Shown: positions 14,558 to 22,844 of the stretch, piece after piece | Layout of the letters: each line of letters starts with the position of its first letter | Numbering within the stretch: the first letter of the stretch is position 1 | Assembly: GCA_946412245.1 (NCBI GenBank) | Contig: CAMKGM010000022.1 | Span: 1 to 42,937, forward strand | Source: an uncultured Bacteroidales bacterium | GTDB taxonomy: Bacteria; Bacteroidota; Bacteroidia; Bacteroidales; Muribaculaceae | DNA: 42,937 nucleotides | Direction: 5' to 3' | Notes under the pieces: model-generated | Told to the model about the DNA's origin: nothing | The model's input: only the letters and a program-made list of their open reading frames with translations | The model's database searches: none | Made by a program: the position numbers and the translations under genes

Positions 14558-15925
14558 TTACTTGATTTTATCGTGTTTAGAGCAATCGGTTGAGCCACAC
14601 ACACCGCACAACGACAACGTGCCGCTGAATCGCTTCTCGGTGAGGTGATAGAGGCGGTCCTTGAGTGCTTCAAGACGCACACCTTCAATAACGTCGGCCA
14701 CAAAGGCCTGCATGAGCAAGTGGCGCGCTTGGTCCTCCGAGATACCACGGGTGCGCATGTAGAAGAGTGCCTCGTCGTCGAGCTGGCCTACGGCCGCTCC
14801 GTGCGAGCACTTCACGTCGTCGGTGTAGATTTCGAGTTGGGGTTTGGTGTACATCTTGGCAGTGGGTGCCGCGCAAATGTTGCGGTTGCCTTGGTAGGCC
14901 TCAACGCGGGGGCAGTCGGGTTTCACCAAAATCTTGCCGGCAAAGGCACCGACGGCATTATCGTTGACCACATACTTGAACATTTCGTTGCTCTTGCAAC
15001 GGGGCGCGTTATGGCCTATGTAAGTGTGGTTGTCAACGTGCTGCGTGCCGCCTTCAATGGCCATGCCCAGCAGGTGTGTCTCGGCATTTTCGCCGTTGAC
15101 CTGCACATAGAAGTCGTTGCGTGTGGTGCCATTGAGCAGGGTGATTCCGTCAACAAGCACATTCGACCCCTCTTGCTGGTCAACAAAAAGGCTTGACACG
15201 CGTGCGGTCCCCGAGGTGCTCTCCTCCATGTCGTAGTAGTCGACGGTGGCACCCTTGAGCGCGACAATCTCGATTACCTGACTACTTAGGTATTGTCCGT
15301 CAGGATTTTGTGTGTGGTCGCAGGTGAGAATGCGCACATGGGCATCCTCATCGGCAACGACAAGCACTCGCCTGACAGCCATGAGCGGCTGGCTGGCATT
15401 GAAAATGTTGACCACCTGAATGGTTTTCTCGGCGGTCACGCCTTTGGGGATGTAAACGAACAGGCCATCCTGTGCGAGGAGCGTGTTCAGTGCCACCTCG
15501 GGTTTCGAGAGATCGGCAAGCGTGCCCAAATACTTCTTGAGCAACTCGGGATGCCGCTGCTGCGCCTCAACCATCGACTCCACAACGACGGGATTGTCGG
15601 GATTCATGCGGGCAGTGCGGCCGGGCACGAAGATATCGTTGTGGAAGAAATAGAGGCAGGTGCTGAGGTTTGGTACATCGCATGAGAACGAGGCCAACTG
15701 GTCGGCTTGGAACTGGATGCGGTTCATATTGACGCCATAGTCGGGCGCGAAGATAGCATCGAGGTCGGTAGCCTCATAGTCCTCAGAGCCCTTGGCGGGG
15801 AGTGTGGCTCCCTGCAGCGCTTCGAGGGCCGCCGGTCTCAGGTCGTTGAGCGCCTGGGGCGCATGACCGTTGACAAGTTGGCGGTGTTCGTTATAGAGGT
15901 CAATATATTGTTGTAGTGCGCTCAT
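14558..15925 (-). CDS. sufD: Fe-S cluster assembly protein SufD
   Basis: 455 residues. Scaffold partner of SufB in the SufBC2D complex. The protein shows the SufB/SufD beta-helix core: VNIFNASQPLMAVRRVLVVADEDAHVRIL, SQVIEIVALKGATVDYYDMEES, and in the last third GNRNICAAPTAKMYTKPQLEIYTDDVKCSHGA with the SufD C-terminal signature around CSHGAAVGQLDDEALFYMRTRG. It lacks the long N-terminal SufB extension. Starts five bases after the sufC stop and ends six bases before sufS, so translation is probably coupled. Confidence 0.95.
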   Translation of the reverse strand: MSALQQYIDLYNEHRQLVNGHAPQALNDLRPAALEALQGATLPAKGSEDYEATDLDAIFAPDYGVNMNRIQFQADQLASFSCDVPNLSTCLYFFHNDIFVPGRTARMNPDNPVVVESMVEAQQRHPELLKKYLGTLADLSKPEVALNTLLAQDGLFVYIPKGVTAEKTIQVVNIFNASQPLMAVRRVLVVADEDAHVRILTCDHTQNPDGQYLSSQVIEIVALKGATVDYYDMEESTSGTARVSSLFVDQQEGSNVLVDGITLLNGTTRNDFYVQVNGENAETHLLGMAIEGGTQHVDNHTYIGHNAPRCKSNEMFKYVVNDNAVGAFAGKILVKPDCPRVEAYQGNRNICAAPTAKMYTKPQLEIYTDDVKCSHGAAVGQLDDEALFYMRTRGISEDQARHLLMQAFVADVIEGVRLEALKDRLYHLTEKRFSGTLSLCGVCGSTDCSKHDKIK

Positions 15926-15930
15926 GTCGG

Positions 15931-16686
15931 TTAGAGTTCGGGGTGCATTTCCTTGATCCAGTCGTAGCCTTTCTCTTCAAGTTCCAGAGCGAGTTCGGGT
16001 CCCGCGCTCATGACGATGCGGCCCTTGTAGAGCACATGCACAAAGTCGGGCTTGATGTAGTCGAGCAGTCGCTGGTAGTGCGTGATGACGATGCTGGCAT
16101 TGTTAGCCGTCTTGAGTGTGTTCACGCCGTGGGCCACGATGCGCAGGGCATCGATGTCAAGGCCGCTGTCGGTCTCGTCGAGAATGCTCAGGCGCGGCTC
16201 GAGCATAGCCATCTGGAAAATCTCGTTGCGCTTCTTTTCACCGCCCGAGAAACCCTCGTTCACGGCACGCGAAGCCAGTTTGTTGTCGAGTTGCACGATG
16301 GCGCGTTTCTCGCGCATGAGTTTCAGAAAGTCGGCTGCCGAGAGAGGTTCCTGGCCGTAATATTTGCGTTTCTCGTTGATGGCGGCGCGCATGAAGTTGA
16401 CCATCGACACACCGGGAATCTCAACAGGATACTGGAAACTGAGGAAGAGTCCCTCATGGGCGCGATCCTCGGGCGAGAGGGCCAGCAGGTCCTTGCCGTT
16501 AAAGGTGACCGAACCGCCGGTGACAGTGAATGCGGGGTTACCGGTGAGCACGGCGCTGAGCGTACTCTTGCCGCTGCCGTTGGGACCCATGATGGCGTGC
16601 ACCTCGCCGGCATTGACATTGAGGTTGATGCCCTTGAGTATCTCCTTGCCCTCGATTGAGGCTCTTAAATCTTTAATTTCAAGCAT
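15931..16686 (-). CDS. sufC: Fe-S assembly ATPase SufC
   Basis: 251 residues, soluble ABC-type ATPase. Walker A GPNGSGKST (34-42), signature FSGGEKKRNE (146-155) with the SufC-specific KKRNE sequence, Walker B LSILDETDSGLD (166-177). The ETDSGLD variant is characteristic of SufC. It drives conformational change of the SufB-SufD scaffold. It lies between sufB (28-base gap) and sufD (5-base gap) on the minus strand. Confidence 0.96.
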   Translation of the reverse strand: MLEIKDLRASIEGKEILKGINLNVNAGEVHAIMGPNGSGKSTLSAVLTGNPAFTVTGGSVTFNGKDLLALSPEDRAHEGLFLSFQYPVEIPGVSMVNFMRAAINEKRKYYGQEPLSAADFLKLMREKRAIVQLDNKLASRAVNEGFSGGEKKRNEIFQMAMLEPRLSILDETDSGLDIDALRIVAHGVNTLKTANNASIVITHYQRLLDYIKPDFVHVLYKGRIVMSAGPELALELEEKGYDWIKEMHPEL

Positions 16687-16714
16687 ATATGGTTGTGTTT
16701 TATTGGTTCATAAA

Positions 16715-18190
16715 TTATCCGACTGAGCCCTCGAGTGAGACGCTGAGCAGTTTTTGTGCCTCGACAGCAAACTCCATGGGCAGTTTCGACATCACTTCCT
16801 TGGCATAGCCGTTGACGATGAGGCCCACGGCATCTTCAGTGCTGATGCCTCGCTGGTTGCAGTAGAAAATTTGGTCTTCGTTGATTTTACTGGTCGTTGC
16901 CTCATGCTCCACCACGCTGGTGTCGTTATGCACCTCAATCACGGGGAAGGTGTGAGCACCGCTGGTGGGGGTGAGTAGCAGACTGTCGCACTGGGTGTAG
17001 TTGCGGCTGTGGGCGGCATTGGGAGCAATCTTGACCATACCGCGATAGCTGTTCTGGCTACGCCCGGCCGAGATGCCCTTAGAGACGATGGTGCTACTGG
17101 TGTGGTGACCCACATGAATCATCTTGGTGCCTGTGTCGGCCTCCTGACAGTTGCGTGTGAGCGCCACGGAGTAGAATTCGCCGGTAGAGTAGTCGCCTCG
17201 CAACACACAGCTGGGATACTTCCAGGTGATAGCGCTACCGGTCTCGACCTGTGTCCATGAGAGTTTGGAACGATAGCCACGACACAGTCCGCGCTTGGTG
17301 ACGAGGTTATAGATGCCACCGCGACCGTCCTTGTCGCCGGGATACCAGTTCTGCACGGTGCTGTACTTGACCTCGGCACGATCCTCGACCACAATCTCGA
17401 CGATAGCAGCATGGAGCTGATTCTCATCGCGCATGGGGGCCGTGCAACCCTCGAGATAAGAGACATAAGCATCGTCGTCGGCCACGATGAGGGTGCGTTC
17501 AAACTGACCCGTCTCGGCCGCGTTGATGCGGAAGTAGGTAGACAGTTCCATAGGGCAACGCACGCCCTTGGGGATGTACACAAACGAGCCGTCGCTGAAC
17601 ACCGCCGAATTGAGGGCGGCGAAGAAATTGTCGCGGTAAGGCACAACCGAACCTAAGTATTTGCGCACCAGGTCGGGATAGTCCTTGACAGCCTCGCTGA
17701 TAGAGCAGAAAATGACACCGAGTTCGGCGAGTTTCTCGCGATAGGTGGTGCGCACGCTCACACTATCCATCACAGCGTCGACCGCCATGCCGCTCAGGCG
17801 CATCTGCTCCTCAAGGGGAATGCCCAACTTGTCGAAGGTCTTCTTCACTTCAGGATCAATCTCCTTGGGCGCGTCCTCCTTCTTCTTGGGGGCGGCATAG
17901 TAACTGATGGCCTGGAAATCGATGGGTGGCAGGTTGACATGGCCCCAAGTGGGCATCTCGAGCGTGAGCCAGTAGCGATAAGCCTTGAGGCGGAAGTCGA
18001 GTAGCCACTCAGGCTCGCCTTTGAGGCGAGAAATGAGCCTAACGACATCCTCGTTCAGTCCCTTGGGGATGACATGGGTGTCGACATCGGTCACGAAACC
18101 GTATTTATACTCCTCTTGCGCTGCCGATTGCAGAATCTGCTCGTCGTCGCGTTGCTGCGGAGCGGGTATTTTATCTTGCGCGTTGTTCAT
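16715..18190 (-). CDS. sufB: Fe-S cluster assembly scaffold SufB
   Basis: 491 residues from the ATG at 18190; an upstream extension of 31 codons lies in the cvpA-sufB junction and looks spurious. Family features are clear: [19 protein letters not shown] near the N-terminus, [76 protein letters not shown], a W-rich [20 protein letters not shown] and the C-terminal GIS-E-A-LI-G segment. It assembles the nascent 4Fe-4S cluster with SufC and SufD. Starts ten bases after the cvpA stop, giving an operon of five genes. Confidence 0.96.
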   Translation of the reverse strand: MNNAQDKIPAPQQRDDEQILQSAAQEEYKYGFVTDVDTHVIPKGLNEDVVRLISRLKGEPEWLLDFRLKAYRYWLTLEMPTWGHVNLPPIDFQAISYYAAPKKKEDAPKEIDPEVKKTFDKLGIPLEEQMRLSGMAVDAVMDSVSVRTTYREKLAELGVIFCSISEAVKDYPDLVRKYLGSVVPYRDNFFAALNSAVFSDGSFVYIPKGVRCPMELSTYFRINAAETGQFERTLIVADDDAYVSYLEGCTAPMRDENQLHAAIVEIVVEDRAEVKYSTVQNWYPGDKDGRGGIYNLVTKRGLCRGYRSKLSWTQVETGSAITWKYPSCVLRGDYSTGEFYSVALTRNCQEADTGTKMIHVGHHTSSTIVSKGISAGRSQNSYRGMVKIAPNAAHSRNYTQCDSLLLTPTSGAHTFPVIEVHNDTSVVEHEATTSKINEDQIFYCNQRGISTEDAVGLIVNGYAKEVMSKLPMEFAVEAQKLLSVSLEGSVG

Positions 18191-18200
18191 GTTGCTTGTT

Positions 18201-18773
18201 TTAGGGTTGAGATGTGGGAGGCATAGGTTGATACAGACTGTGAATAGAATCGGTGTAGGCGGGCAACTCGGTCGCCACGTCAAACTTGGAGCCCAGAAGC
18301 CAGGGAACCGTGTTGAGCGTGATGAACAGCGGTTTATCGCTCTCGAGTCGCTCGGGTTTGAAGAGTTCAGCGTCGGGCTTGCTCACAAAGTAGACATTAA
18401 GCACAAAACTCGTGGCGAGCAGCACAATCAGGGCACCTGCCAGCAATCCCAGACCGCGGTCAATGGGGCCGAGCATGAGCGTGTGGGTCACACCCTTGAG
18501 CAGTTTGCCGGCAAGGCGGCATGCGAGCGACACCACAAAAAAGAGAACACCCAGCGCAATAGCGCTCGAGGTCTCGGCTGCCATGGGCCATCGCTCCCAG
18601 CCGGGGCACATAGAGCGCAACGCCGCCACTGCGGCATCGCCCAGCACCAAACAGGCCACAAAGCCCAGCACTACGCCCACAATGGTGGCCAGTTCGCTGA
18701 TGACGCCTCGCTTGAAGCCCACCAGAGCACCCACCACAATCAGGAGCAATATCACGATGTCAATCACAGTCAT
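18201..18773 (-). CDS. cvpA: CvpA family membrane protein
   Basis: 190 residues with four hydrophobic segments (about 2-22, 28-48, 66-86, 100-126). The CvpA signatures are a [15 protein letters not shown] turn (19-33) and [14 protein letters not shown] (101-114). In E. coli the homologue is needed for colicin V production; its general function is unsettled. First gene of the cvpA-sufBCDS operon, ending ten bases before sufB. From memory the cvpA-suf linkage is common in Bacteroidales, usually behind infB. Confidence 0.88.
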   Translation of the reverse strand: MTVIDIVILLLIVVGALVGFKRGVISELATIVGVVLGFVACLVLGDAAVAALRSMCPGWERWPMAAETSSAIALGVLFFVVSLACRLAGKLLKGVTHTLMLGPIDRGLGLLAGALIVLLATSFVLNVYFVSKPDAELFKPERLESDKPLFITLNTVPWLLGSKFDVATELPAYTDSIHSLYQPMPPTSQP

Positions 18774-18809
18774 TGTCTATCTCTCGGTCTATCTCTCGGA
18801 ATTGAGGTA

Positions 18810-18841
18810 CAAAATTAGTTATTTCTACTGAAATAAAGAAA
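18810..18841 (-). promoter_or_regulatory. Promoter of cvpA-sufBCDS
   Basis: On the minus strand TTTC (18841-18838), 20 bases, TAATTTTG (18817-18810); the -33 box is one base off consensus. I see no IscR-type site, but cannot exclude one. Confidence 0.55.
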
Positions 18842-18909
18842 TTTTAGAGCAAAAGGGTTGAACAACTGAAAAATATGGGCGCAATTGTGTGTTAAAAATT
18901 GTTTTAACG

Positions 18910-18940
18910 CTTGTTATCTTGCAAAGTGGCATTATCTTTG
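18910..18940 (+). promoter_or_regulatory. Promoter of the second GYF_2 gene
   Basis: CTTG at 18910-18913, 19 bases, TATCTTTG at 18933-18940. It overlaps an upstream extension of the reading frame and so supports the ATG at 18995. Confidence 0.65.
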
Positions 18941-18994
18941 CTTATCAAGACCGCGAAACAATTCATTTTAAATAATTTTTATGCTATTAGTGAA

Positions 18995-20137
18995 ATGACC
19001 TATTATTTTGTACAAAACAACGAACGCAAGGGCCCTTACGAATTAGAAGAGCTCAAAGCGATGGGCGTCATCACCCCTGACACCCTGGTGTGGACCAATG
19101 GCATGCCCGACTGGGCTAAGGCCAGTGAAGTAGCTGACATGCATGGAATCTTAAATGAACTGAATCAGGCGGCTGCTGCCACCGACTATAGCGCCTATCA
19201 GCCACAGCCCGATCCCGTGCAGCCGCAGTATCAAGAACCTGTGCAGCCGCAGTATCAGGAACCTGTGCAACCGCAGTATCAGGAACCCGTGCAACCGCAG
19301 TATCAGGAACCTGTGCAACCGCAGTATCAGGAACCCGTGCAACCGCAGTATCAGGAACCCGTGCAACCTCAGTATCAGGAACCCGTGCAACCTCAGTATC
19401 AGGAACCCGTGCAGCCGCAGTATCAGGAACCCGTGCAACCGCAGTACCAGCAACCCATGCAGCCGCAGTACCAGCAGCCTATGCAACCGCAGTACCAACA
19501 GCCCATGCAGCCACAGTACCAACAGCCCTACCAGCAGCCCTATGAAGCACCGAAGAAAAAGAAATCGAAAGCTTGGCTATGGATTTTGATCGGTCTCATC
19601 GTGGCACTGGTTGCCGCTATGGCTATCACCAATCCCGGCAAGCGGGACCACGTGAAAGAGATTGAAAAGGAAATGACCAAACTCTTTGACGAGGCAGGCA
19701 GCGAGGTGAGTGCCATCATGGGCATGATGTCGTCAAAAATCGGCCCTATGCTTGAAAATGAACTGGAGTATCACAACTACGTCCTGTTCTCAACCGTGAC
19801 CGATAAGAACGGCGAACGCCTCAGTTGGGGCCTGTTTGGCAACGTGTGGGCCAATTTGGACAAAGATGGAAAAACTCTCAAGGAACTCAAAGAATCGATT
19901 GACAAGCTGAAGAATCTGGGCGGCTCGCTGGGCACGACACCCACCGACAGTGACAGCGATTATGCCACCGACGATGATGACGCAGTCGCAACAACGCCCG
20001 GCGACAACGAGATTCCCGACCTGGGCGACATCGTGAATCAGGAAGATCTTGACAAACTCAATGACGAGCTTAACCGAGCCGACGACGAGCTTAATGACGC
20101 GCTCAACGAGTTGCAACGCGAGATTGACAAACTGTAA
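18995..20137 (+). CDS. GYF_2 (DUF4339) protein with octapeptide repeats and one membrane segment
   Basis: 380 residues from ATG 18995. Residues 1-50 form a GYF_2 domain (MTYYFVQNNERKGPYELEEL, GMPDWAKASEV). Residues 75-178 are thirteen octapeptides PVQPQYQE / PMQPQYQQ encoded by a 24-bp tandem repeat. A basic stretch KKKKSKAW precedes one membrane segment (LWILIGLIVALVAAMAI). The C-terminal part is helical and acidic (DSDSDYATDDDDAV) and ends in a coiled-coil-like stretch. N-terminal architecture matches the protein at 7170, but the DUF805 domain is replaced by the single anchor. Function not recognised. Preceded by its own promoter and followed by a bidirectional terminator. Confidence 0.85.
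   Translation: MTYYFVQNNERKGPYELEELKAMGVITPDTLVWTNGMPDWAKASEVADMHGILNELNQAAAATDYSAYQPQPDPVQPQYQEPVQPQYQEPVQPQYQEPVQPQYQEPVQPQYQEPVQPQYQEPVQPQYQEPVQPQYQEPVQPQYQEPVQPQYQQPMQPQYQQPMQPQYQQPMQPQYQQPYQQPYEAPKKKKSKAWLWILIGLIVALVAAMAITNPGKRDHVKEIEKEMTKLFDEAGSEVSAIMGMMSSKIGPMLENELEYHNYVLFSTVTDKNGERLSWGLFGNVWANLDKDGKTLKELKESIDKLKNLGGSLGTTPTDSDSDYATDDDDAVATTPGDNEIPDLGDIVNQEDLDKLNDELNRADDELNDALNELQREIDKL
19217..19528 (+). repeat. Thirteen in-frame 24-bp tandem repeats
   Basis: Thirteen contiguous units with the pattern GTGCARCCGCAGTATCAGGA plus ACCC or ACCT. Units 11-13 begin ATG and read CAGTACCA. Neighbouring units differ by zero to three bases, so copy number may vary between strains without breaking the frame. 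Confidence 0.92.
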
Positions 20138-20162
20138 ATCAGGTCCTGTCATAACATGACAC

Positions 20163-20199
20163 AAAAGGCTGTCCTGCAACCGGTGGGACAGCCTTTTTT
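20163..20199. terminator. Bidirectional terminator
   Basis: AAAAGGCTGTCC (20163-20174) pairs with GGACAGCCTTTT (20186-20197), with T-runs on both strands, between convergent genes. Confidence 0.85.
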
Positions 20200-20220
20200 A
20201 ACCCATTTCAGGCACCAGAT

Positions 20221-20670
20221 TCATGCACGGTTGATGATGTCGAAGTTTGCGTCACGCGCGAAGACCATGCGCAATTGCGCTGAGTACTTGCGCCAAGCAG
20301 CCTTGAAGTAGTCATCGAGCGAGCCATAGAGCCGCATGAGCGCAAAAGCGGCGAGAGCATTCTCAATGATTTGCGCCACATCACGCGGCATCGCCTCATG
20401 ATAAGGATGATTGAAACGGAACGTGAACCTGACGTTGGCCTGATCAATGTTAGGATTAAAGTTCGCAAAGCCGACATAGGCCATATTTTGCGTGTAGATT
20501 TGGTCAAAGGCCTCACGAACTCGCATGGTGACGAGTCGCGCATTGTCAGATGTGAGTCGGTGCAGTTCGGGTTTGTGCGCATGGTGCCAAGCACTCTGTG
20601 CATAGACCGCGTTGAGCACGCTGTCGAGGTCAATGGAGACCTCCAAGAGATAGGTGTTGTGTGTTTTCAT
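20221..20670 (-). CDS. Hypothetical protein, 149 residues
   Basis: I do not recognise a family. The protein is soluble, with no signal or membrane segment. It reads as beta strand (TYLLEVSIDLDSVLNAVYAQ), helix (LVTMRVREAFDQIYTQNM), strand (VRFTFRFNHPY) and a C-terminal helical part rich in aromatic and basic residues (LYGSLDDYFKAAWRKYSAQLRM). It lies 76 bases downstream of another unrecognised gene on the same strand. The gap carries four heptamers ending about 11 bases before this ATG, so no ordinary ribosome binding site is present. Codon use resembles the neighbouring genes. Confidence 0.65.
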   Translation of the reverse strand: MKTHNTYLLEVSIDLDSVLNAVYAQSAWHHAHKPELHRLTSDNARLVTMRVREAFDQIYTQNMAYVGFANFNPNIDQANVRFTFRFNHPYHEAMPRDVAQIIENALAAFALMRLYGSLDDYFKAAWRKYSAQLRMVFARDANFDIINRA

Positions 20671-20681
20671 AGAATAAAGAG

Positions 20682-20709
20682 GTTAGAGGTTAGGGGTTAG
20701 GGGTTAGAG
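20682..20709. repeat. Heptanucleotide tandem array, GTTAGGG units
   Basis: Four 7-base units on the plus strand: GTTAGAG, GTTAGGG, GTTAGGG, GTTAGAG. In the sense of the minus-strand gene the RNA reads CUCUAAC / CCCUAAC just before the start codon at 20670. Confidence 0.85.
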
Positions 20710-20746
20710 TGAATTGAGGATTCAAGGTAGCGACGAGGAGTGAGGG

Positions 20747-21187
20747 TCACGCCACACGCATTTGCTTGAGTCGCCGGGCACGACGCTCGCGGCTGGCGCG
20801 ATAAGTATTCCAGTAGGCATAGTCCTCGTCAATGAAATAACTCGAGGGGTGGCCATGGCGCAGTACAAAGTCGAGCGCAGTGGCGATGGACACAGGCGCA
20901 AGTTGGCGCACTTGAGCGACCTTGTCGGCCAGTTCTTGCCAGAAAGCCCGCTTCAAAGCCGTCTTGACCGGGACGCTGCCCTTGTTCAGAATTGTGCACA
21001 CCACGGGGTAGGCGCGGTCGAAACTCACCGTGTAGCGCGGTTTGCCTTGCTGCAAGGCGCACCTGATGGCCGCCCGTCGCGGGTTAGTCACGCCCGAGGC
21101 CAGCATCATTTGCAATGCCTCGTGATAAATGTCCAGAAACTCGCTGTCGCGAGTCATGCGATTTTGTGTTTTTCCGTTAGTATTCAT
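20747..21187 (-). CDS. Hypothetical protein, 146 residues
   Basis: No family recognised. A basic, helical, soluble protein: DSEFLDIYHEALQMMLASGV, NPRRAAIRCALQQGKPRYTVSFDRAYPVV, ALKRAFWQELADKVAQV, and a highly basic tail RASRERRARRLKQMRVA. The RRAAIR segment and basic tail suggest nucleic acid contact, but this is inference. It has a consensus promoter (21234-21265, minus). The ATG at 21187 follows an AT-rich leader; a second ATG lies ten codons in. Confidence 0.65.
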   Translation of the reverse strand: MNTNGKTQNRMTRDSEFLDIYHEALQMMLASGVTNPRRAAIRCALQQGKPRYTVSFDRAYPVVCTILNKGSVPVKTALKRAFWQELADKVAQVRQLAPVSIATALDFVLRHGHPSSYFIDEDYAYWNTYRASRERRARRLKQMRVA

Positions 21188-21233
21188 TTTCTTAACTGTT
21201 TTAAAAAGGTTGTAGAACTATTTTTATTCGCTG

Positions 21234-21265
21234 CAAAGATAATACATACAATGGTAAAATGCAAA
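21234..21265 (-). promoter_or_regulatory. Promoter of the hypothetical gene pair
   Basis: On the minus strand TTTG (21265-21262), 20 bases, TATCTTTG (21241-21234), a full consensus match. It drives the gene at 21187 and probably the one at 20670. Confidence 0.8.
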
Positions 21266-21350
21266 TATTCTATGGTATTTTTACAATATTTCTTGTGTTT
21301 GGCCAAAATTCATATATTTTTTCTTACATTCGTGTGATTTTTTTGAGTCA

Positions 21351-21365
21351 TGTGCGTCTAACGGG
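21351..21365 (+). promoter_or_regulatory. Candidate ECF sigma -10 box upstream of the sigma gene
   Basis: TGTGCGTCTAACGGG lies 38-52 bases before the sigma-factor ATG. It matches TGTGCGTCTATAGGG at 22790-22804, before the DUF2807 gene, in 13 of 15 bases. CGTC-type -10 boxes are typical of ECF sigma factors. I see no clear -35 partner at this copy. Confidence 0.5.
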
Positions 21366-21402
21366 CAAAACATCGATTTATAAAACGACGATTTTACAAG
21401 CA

Positions 21403-21879
21403 ATGAACGATTTAGAAACAAAGTTTGCGCAAACCATCAAGAAGAACAAGAGCACCATCTACACCGTGTGCTACATGTTCTCGAAAGATGCCGACGAGGT
21501 GAACGACCTCTTCCAGGAGTCGGTGATCAACATGTGGCGAGGCTTTGAGGGTTTCGAGAACCGCAGCGATGTGAAAACATGGATCTACCGTGTGACACTC
21601 AACACCTGCATCTCACTCGACCGCAAAAAGCGCCGCAACAACACCGAACCCCTGACTATGAACATCAACCTCTTTGAGGATCATGACGAAGACACCAAGC
21701 AGATCGACATGCTGCACCGGCGCATCAGCCGACTGCGCCCCTTCGACCGTGCCATCGTGCTGCTGTGGCTCGAGAACATGCCCTACGAAGAAATTGGTCA
21801 GGTGGTGGGCATTTCCACAACCAATGTGAGCAGCCGCCTCTACCGCATCAAAGAACAACTCAAAAAAATGAACGACTAA
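21403..21879 (+). CDS. ECF-type RNA polymerase sigma factor
   Basis: 158 residues from ATG 21403. Region 2 at about 15-75 (TIYTVCYMFSKDADEVNDLFQESVINMWRGFEGF, then KTWIYRVTLNTCISLDRKKRR); region 4 at about 100-155 (RLRPFDRAIVLLWLENMPYEEIGQVVGIS, TTNVSSRLYRIKEQLKKM) with the helix-turn-helix. The frame stays open for 48 more codons upstream, but that part is AT-rich and overlaps the candidate promoter. The next gene, a membrane protein, starts 12 bases after its stop, the usual place for an anti-sigma factor. A shared promoter-like box before this gene and before 22845 suggests autoregulation and a small regulon. Confidence 0.92.
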   Translation: MNDLETKFAQTIKKNKSTIYTVCYMFSKDADEVNDLFQESVINMWRGFEGFENRSDVKTWIYRVTLNTCISLDRKKRRNNTEPLTMNINLFEDHDEDTKQIDMLHRRISRLRPFDRAIVLLWLENMPYEEIGQVVGISTTNVSSRLYRIKEQLKKMND

Positions 21880-21891
21880 AACTTTAAGACA

Positions 21892-22470
21892 ATGGACTTT
21901 GAACTTGATGAAATGCGCCAGCAAATGGCGAAACTGAAGAATAAGCTCGATAATCAGATGATTGTCAACGACCGGTTCATTCGCCGTTCCATCAGGAACA
22001 GCGTGAGCACCATCAACAAGCGATACCTCGCGATATCGGCGATTGCTCTGGCAATGATACCCTACGGCTACTGGGCCTTTGTGAAACTCAACGGACTCTC
22101 GATTTGGTTGTGGCTTGCCACCTGTGTGATGATGCTGGCAGTAGTGGGATTCTGCTTCTTTAACGGACGCGACCTGCGCGACCACAAACTGGTGGAGGGC
22201 AATCTGCAAGAGACTATGCGCAAAGTGGCACTTGCCAAGAAACGCGACAACAACTGGCTGTGGGTGGGCATTCCCATGGCACTGGGCTGGGGTGCATGGG
22301 CCATCTGGGAAATGGCACAAAAGGCAGGCAAAGATGCCGATTTCCTGGTGCCTTGCTGCATTGTGGGCCTGATAATAGGTGCCCTGATTGGTGTGAGAGT
22401 GCACATGCGCACCCAGCGACACTACCGCGACATCCTCGACCAGATCGAAGACACCGAAGCCACCAAATAA
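21892..22470 (+). CDS. Membrane protein, possible anti-sigma partner
   Basis: 192 residues. The N-terminal 40 residues are soluble and charged (DEMRQQMAKLKNKLDNQ, FIRRSIRNSVS). Then four membrane segments: about 45-65, 70-90, 123-142 and 150-168, with a cytosolic loop GRDLRDHKLVEGNLQETMRKVALAKKRDN between pairs. The tail is charged. I do not see a zinc-binding anti-sigma motif (HxxxCxxC). Position 12 bases behind the ECF sigma gene makes it a candidate regulator of that sigma factor; this is from context only. Confidence 0.7.
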   Translation: MDFELDEMRQQMAKLKNKLDNQMIVNDRFIRRSIRNSVSTINKRYLAISAIALAMIPYGYWAFVKLNGLSIWLWLATCVMMLAVVGFCFFNGRDLRDHKLVEGNLQETMRKVALAKKRDNNWLWVGIPMALGWGAWAIWEMAQKAGKDADFLVPCCIVGLIIGALIGVRVHMRTQRHYRDILDQIEDTEATK

Positions 22471-22506
22471 AACTACGGGAACTCCGAAAACTCCGTGAAC
22501 TCCGTG
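22471..22506. repeat. Phased 9-base tandem repeats after the membrane-protein gene
   Basis: Four units in exact 9-base phase start directly after the stop codon: AACTACGGG, AACTCCGAA, AACTCCGTG, AACTCCGTG, followed by decayed units. The period equals that of the field at 2638-2799. Confidence 0.75.
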
Positions 22507-22534
22507 AAGCCCAAGCAACTCTCATAATAAAAAC

Positions 22535-22571
22535 AAAGGTGTACCGACAACATGACCGGCACACCTTTTTT
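22535..22571 (+). terminator. Terminator of the sigma-factor operon
   Basis: AAAGGTGT and CCG pair with CGG and ACACCTTT around a loop, followed by T-run to 22571. The next about 200 bases (22572-22770) are AT-rich; I see no gene there. Confidence 0.8.
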
Positions 22572-22770
22572 AATAGAAAAGCCTGCACAAAAATCACCTT
22601 GTCAATCTCTTTTCATCACACGCCATCGTAAAGTTCTGAAACACACAAGAAAAGATGGAGAAAAATACACTTTTCCAACATAAAATAGGGGTGATTTTTA
22701 CACTTTTCCAATAAATCAACCACTAGTCACACCAGTTAAATTCATGATTTTTGAAAAAAAACGATTTGAT

Positions 22771-22804
22771 TGCAACAAATCGGCATCATTGTGCGTCTAT
22801 AGGG
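22771..22804 (+). promoter_or_regulatory. Candidate ECF-type promoter of the DUF2807 gene
   Basis: TGCAAC at 22771-22776, 17 bases, CGTCTA at 22794-22799. The wider box TGTGCGTCTATAGGG (22790-22804) matches the one upstream of the sigma gene in 13 of 15 bases. The ATG follows 40 bases later. No TAnnTTTG box is present here. Confidence 0.55.
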
Positions 22805-22844
22805 TGTAGCAAGCAATCAAAATCATCATAAAAACAAAACAACA

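Noticed and set aside
19217..19528. Regular 24-bp repeats as a CRISPR array
   Set aside because: Units are directly contiguous with no spacers and continue a coding frame.
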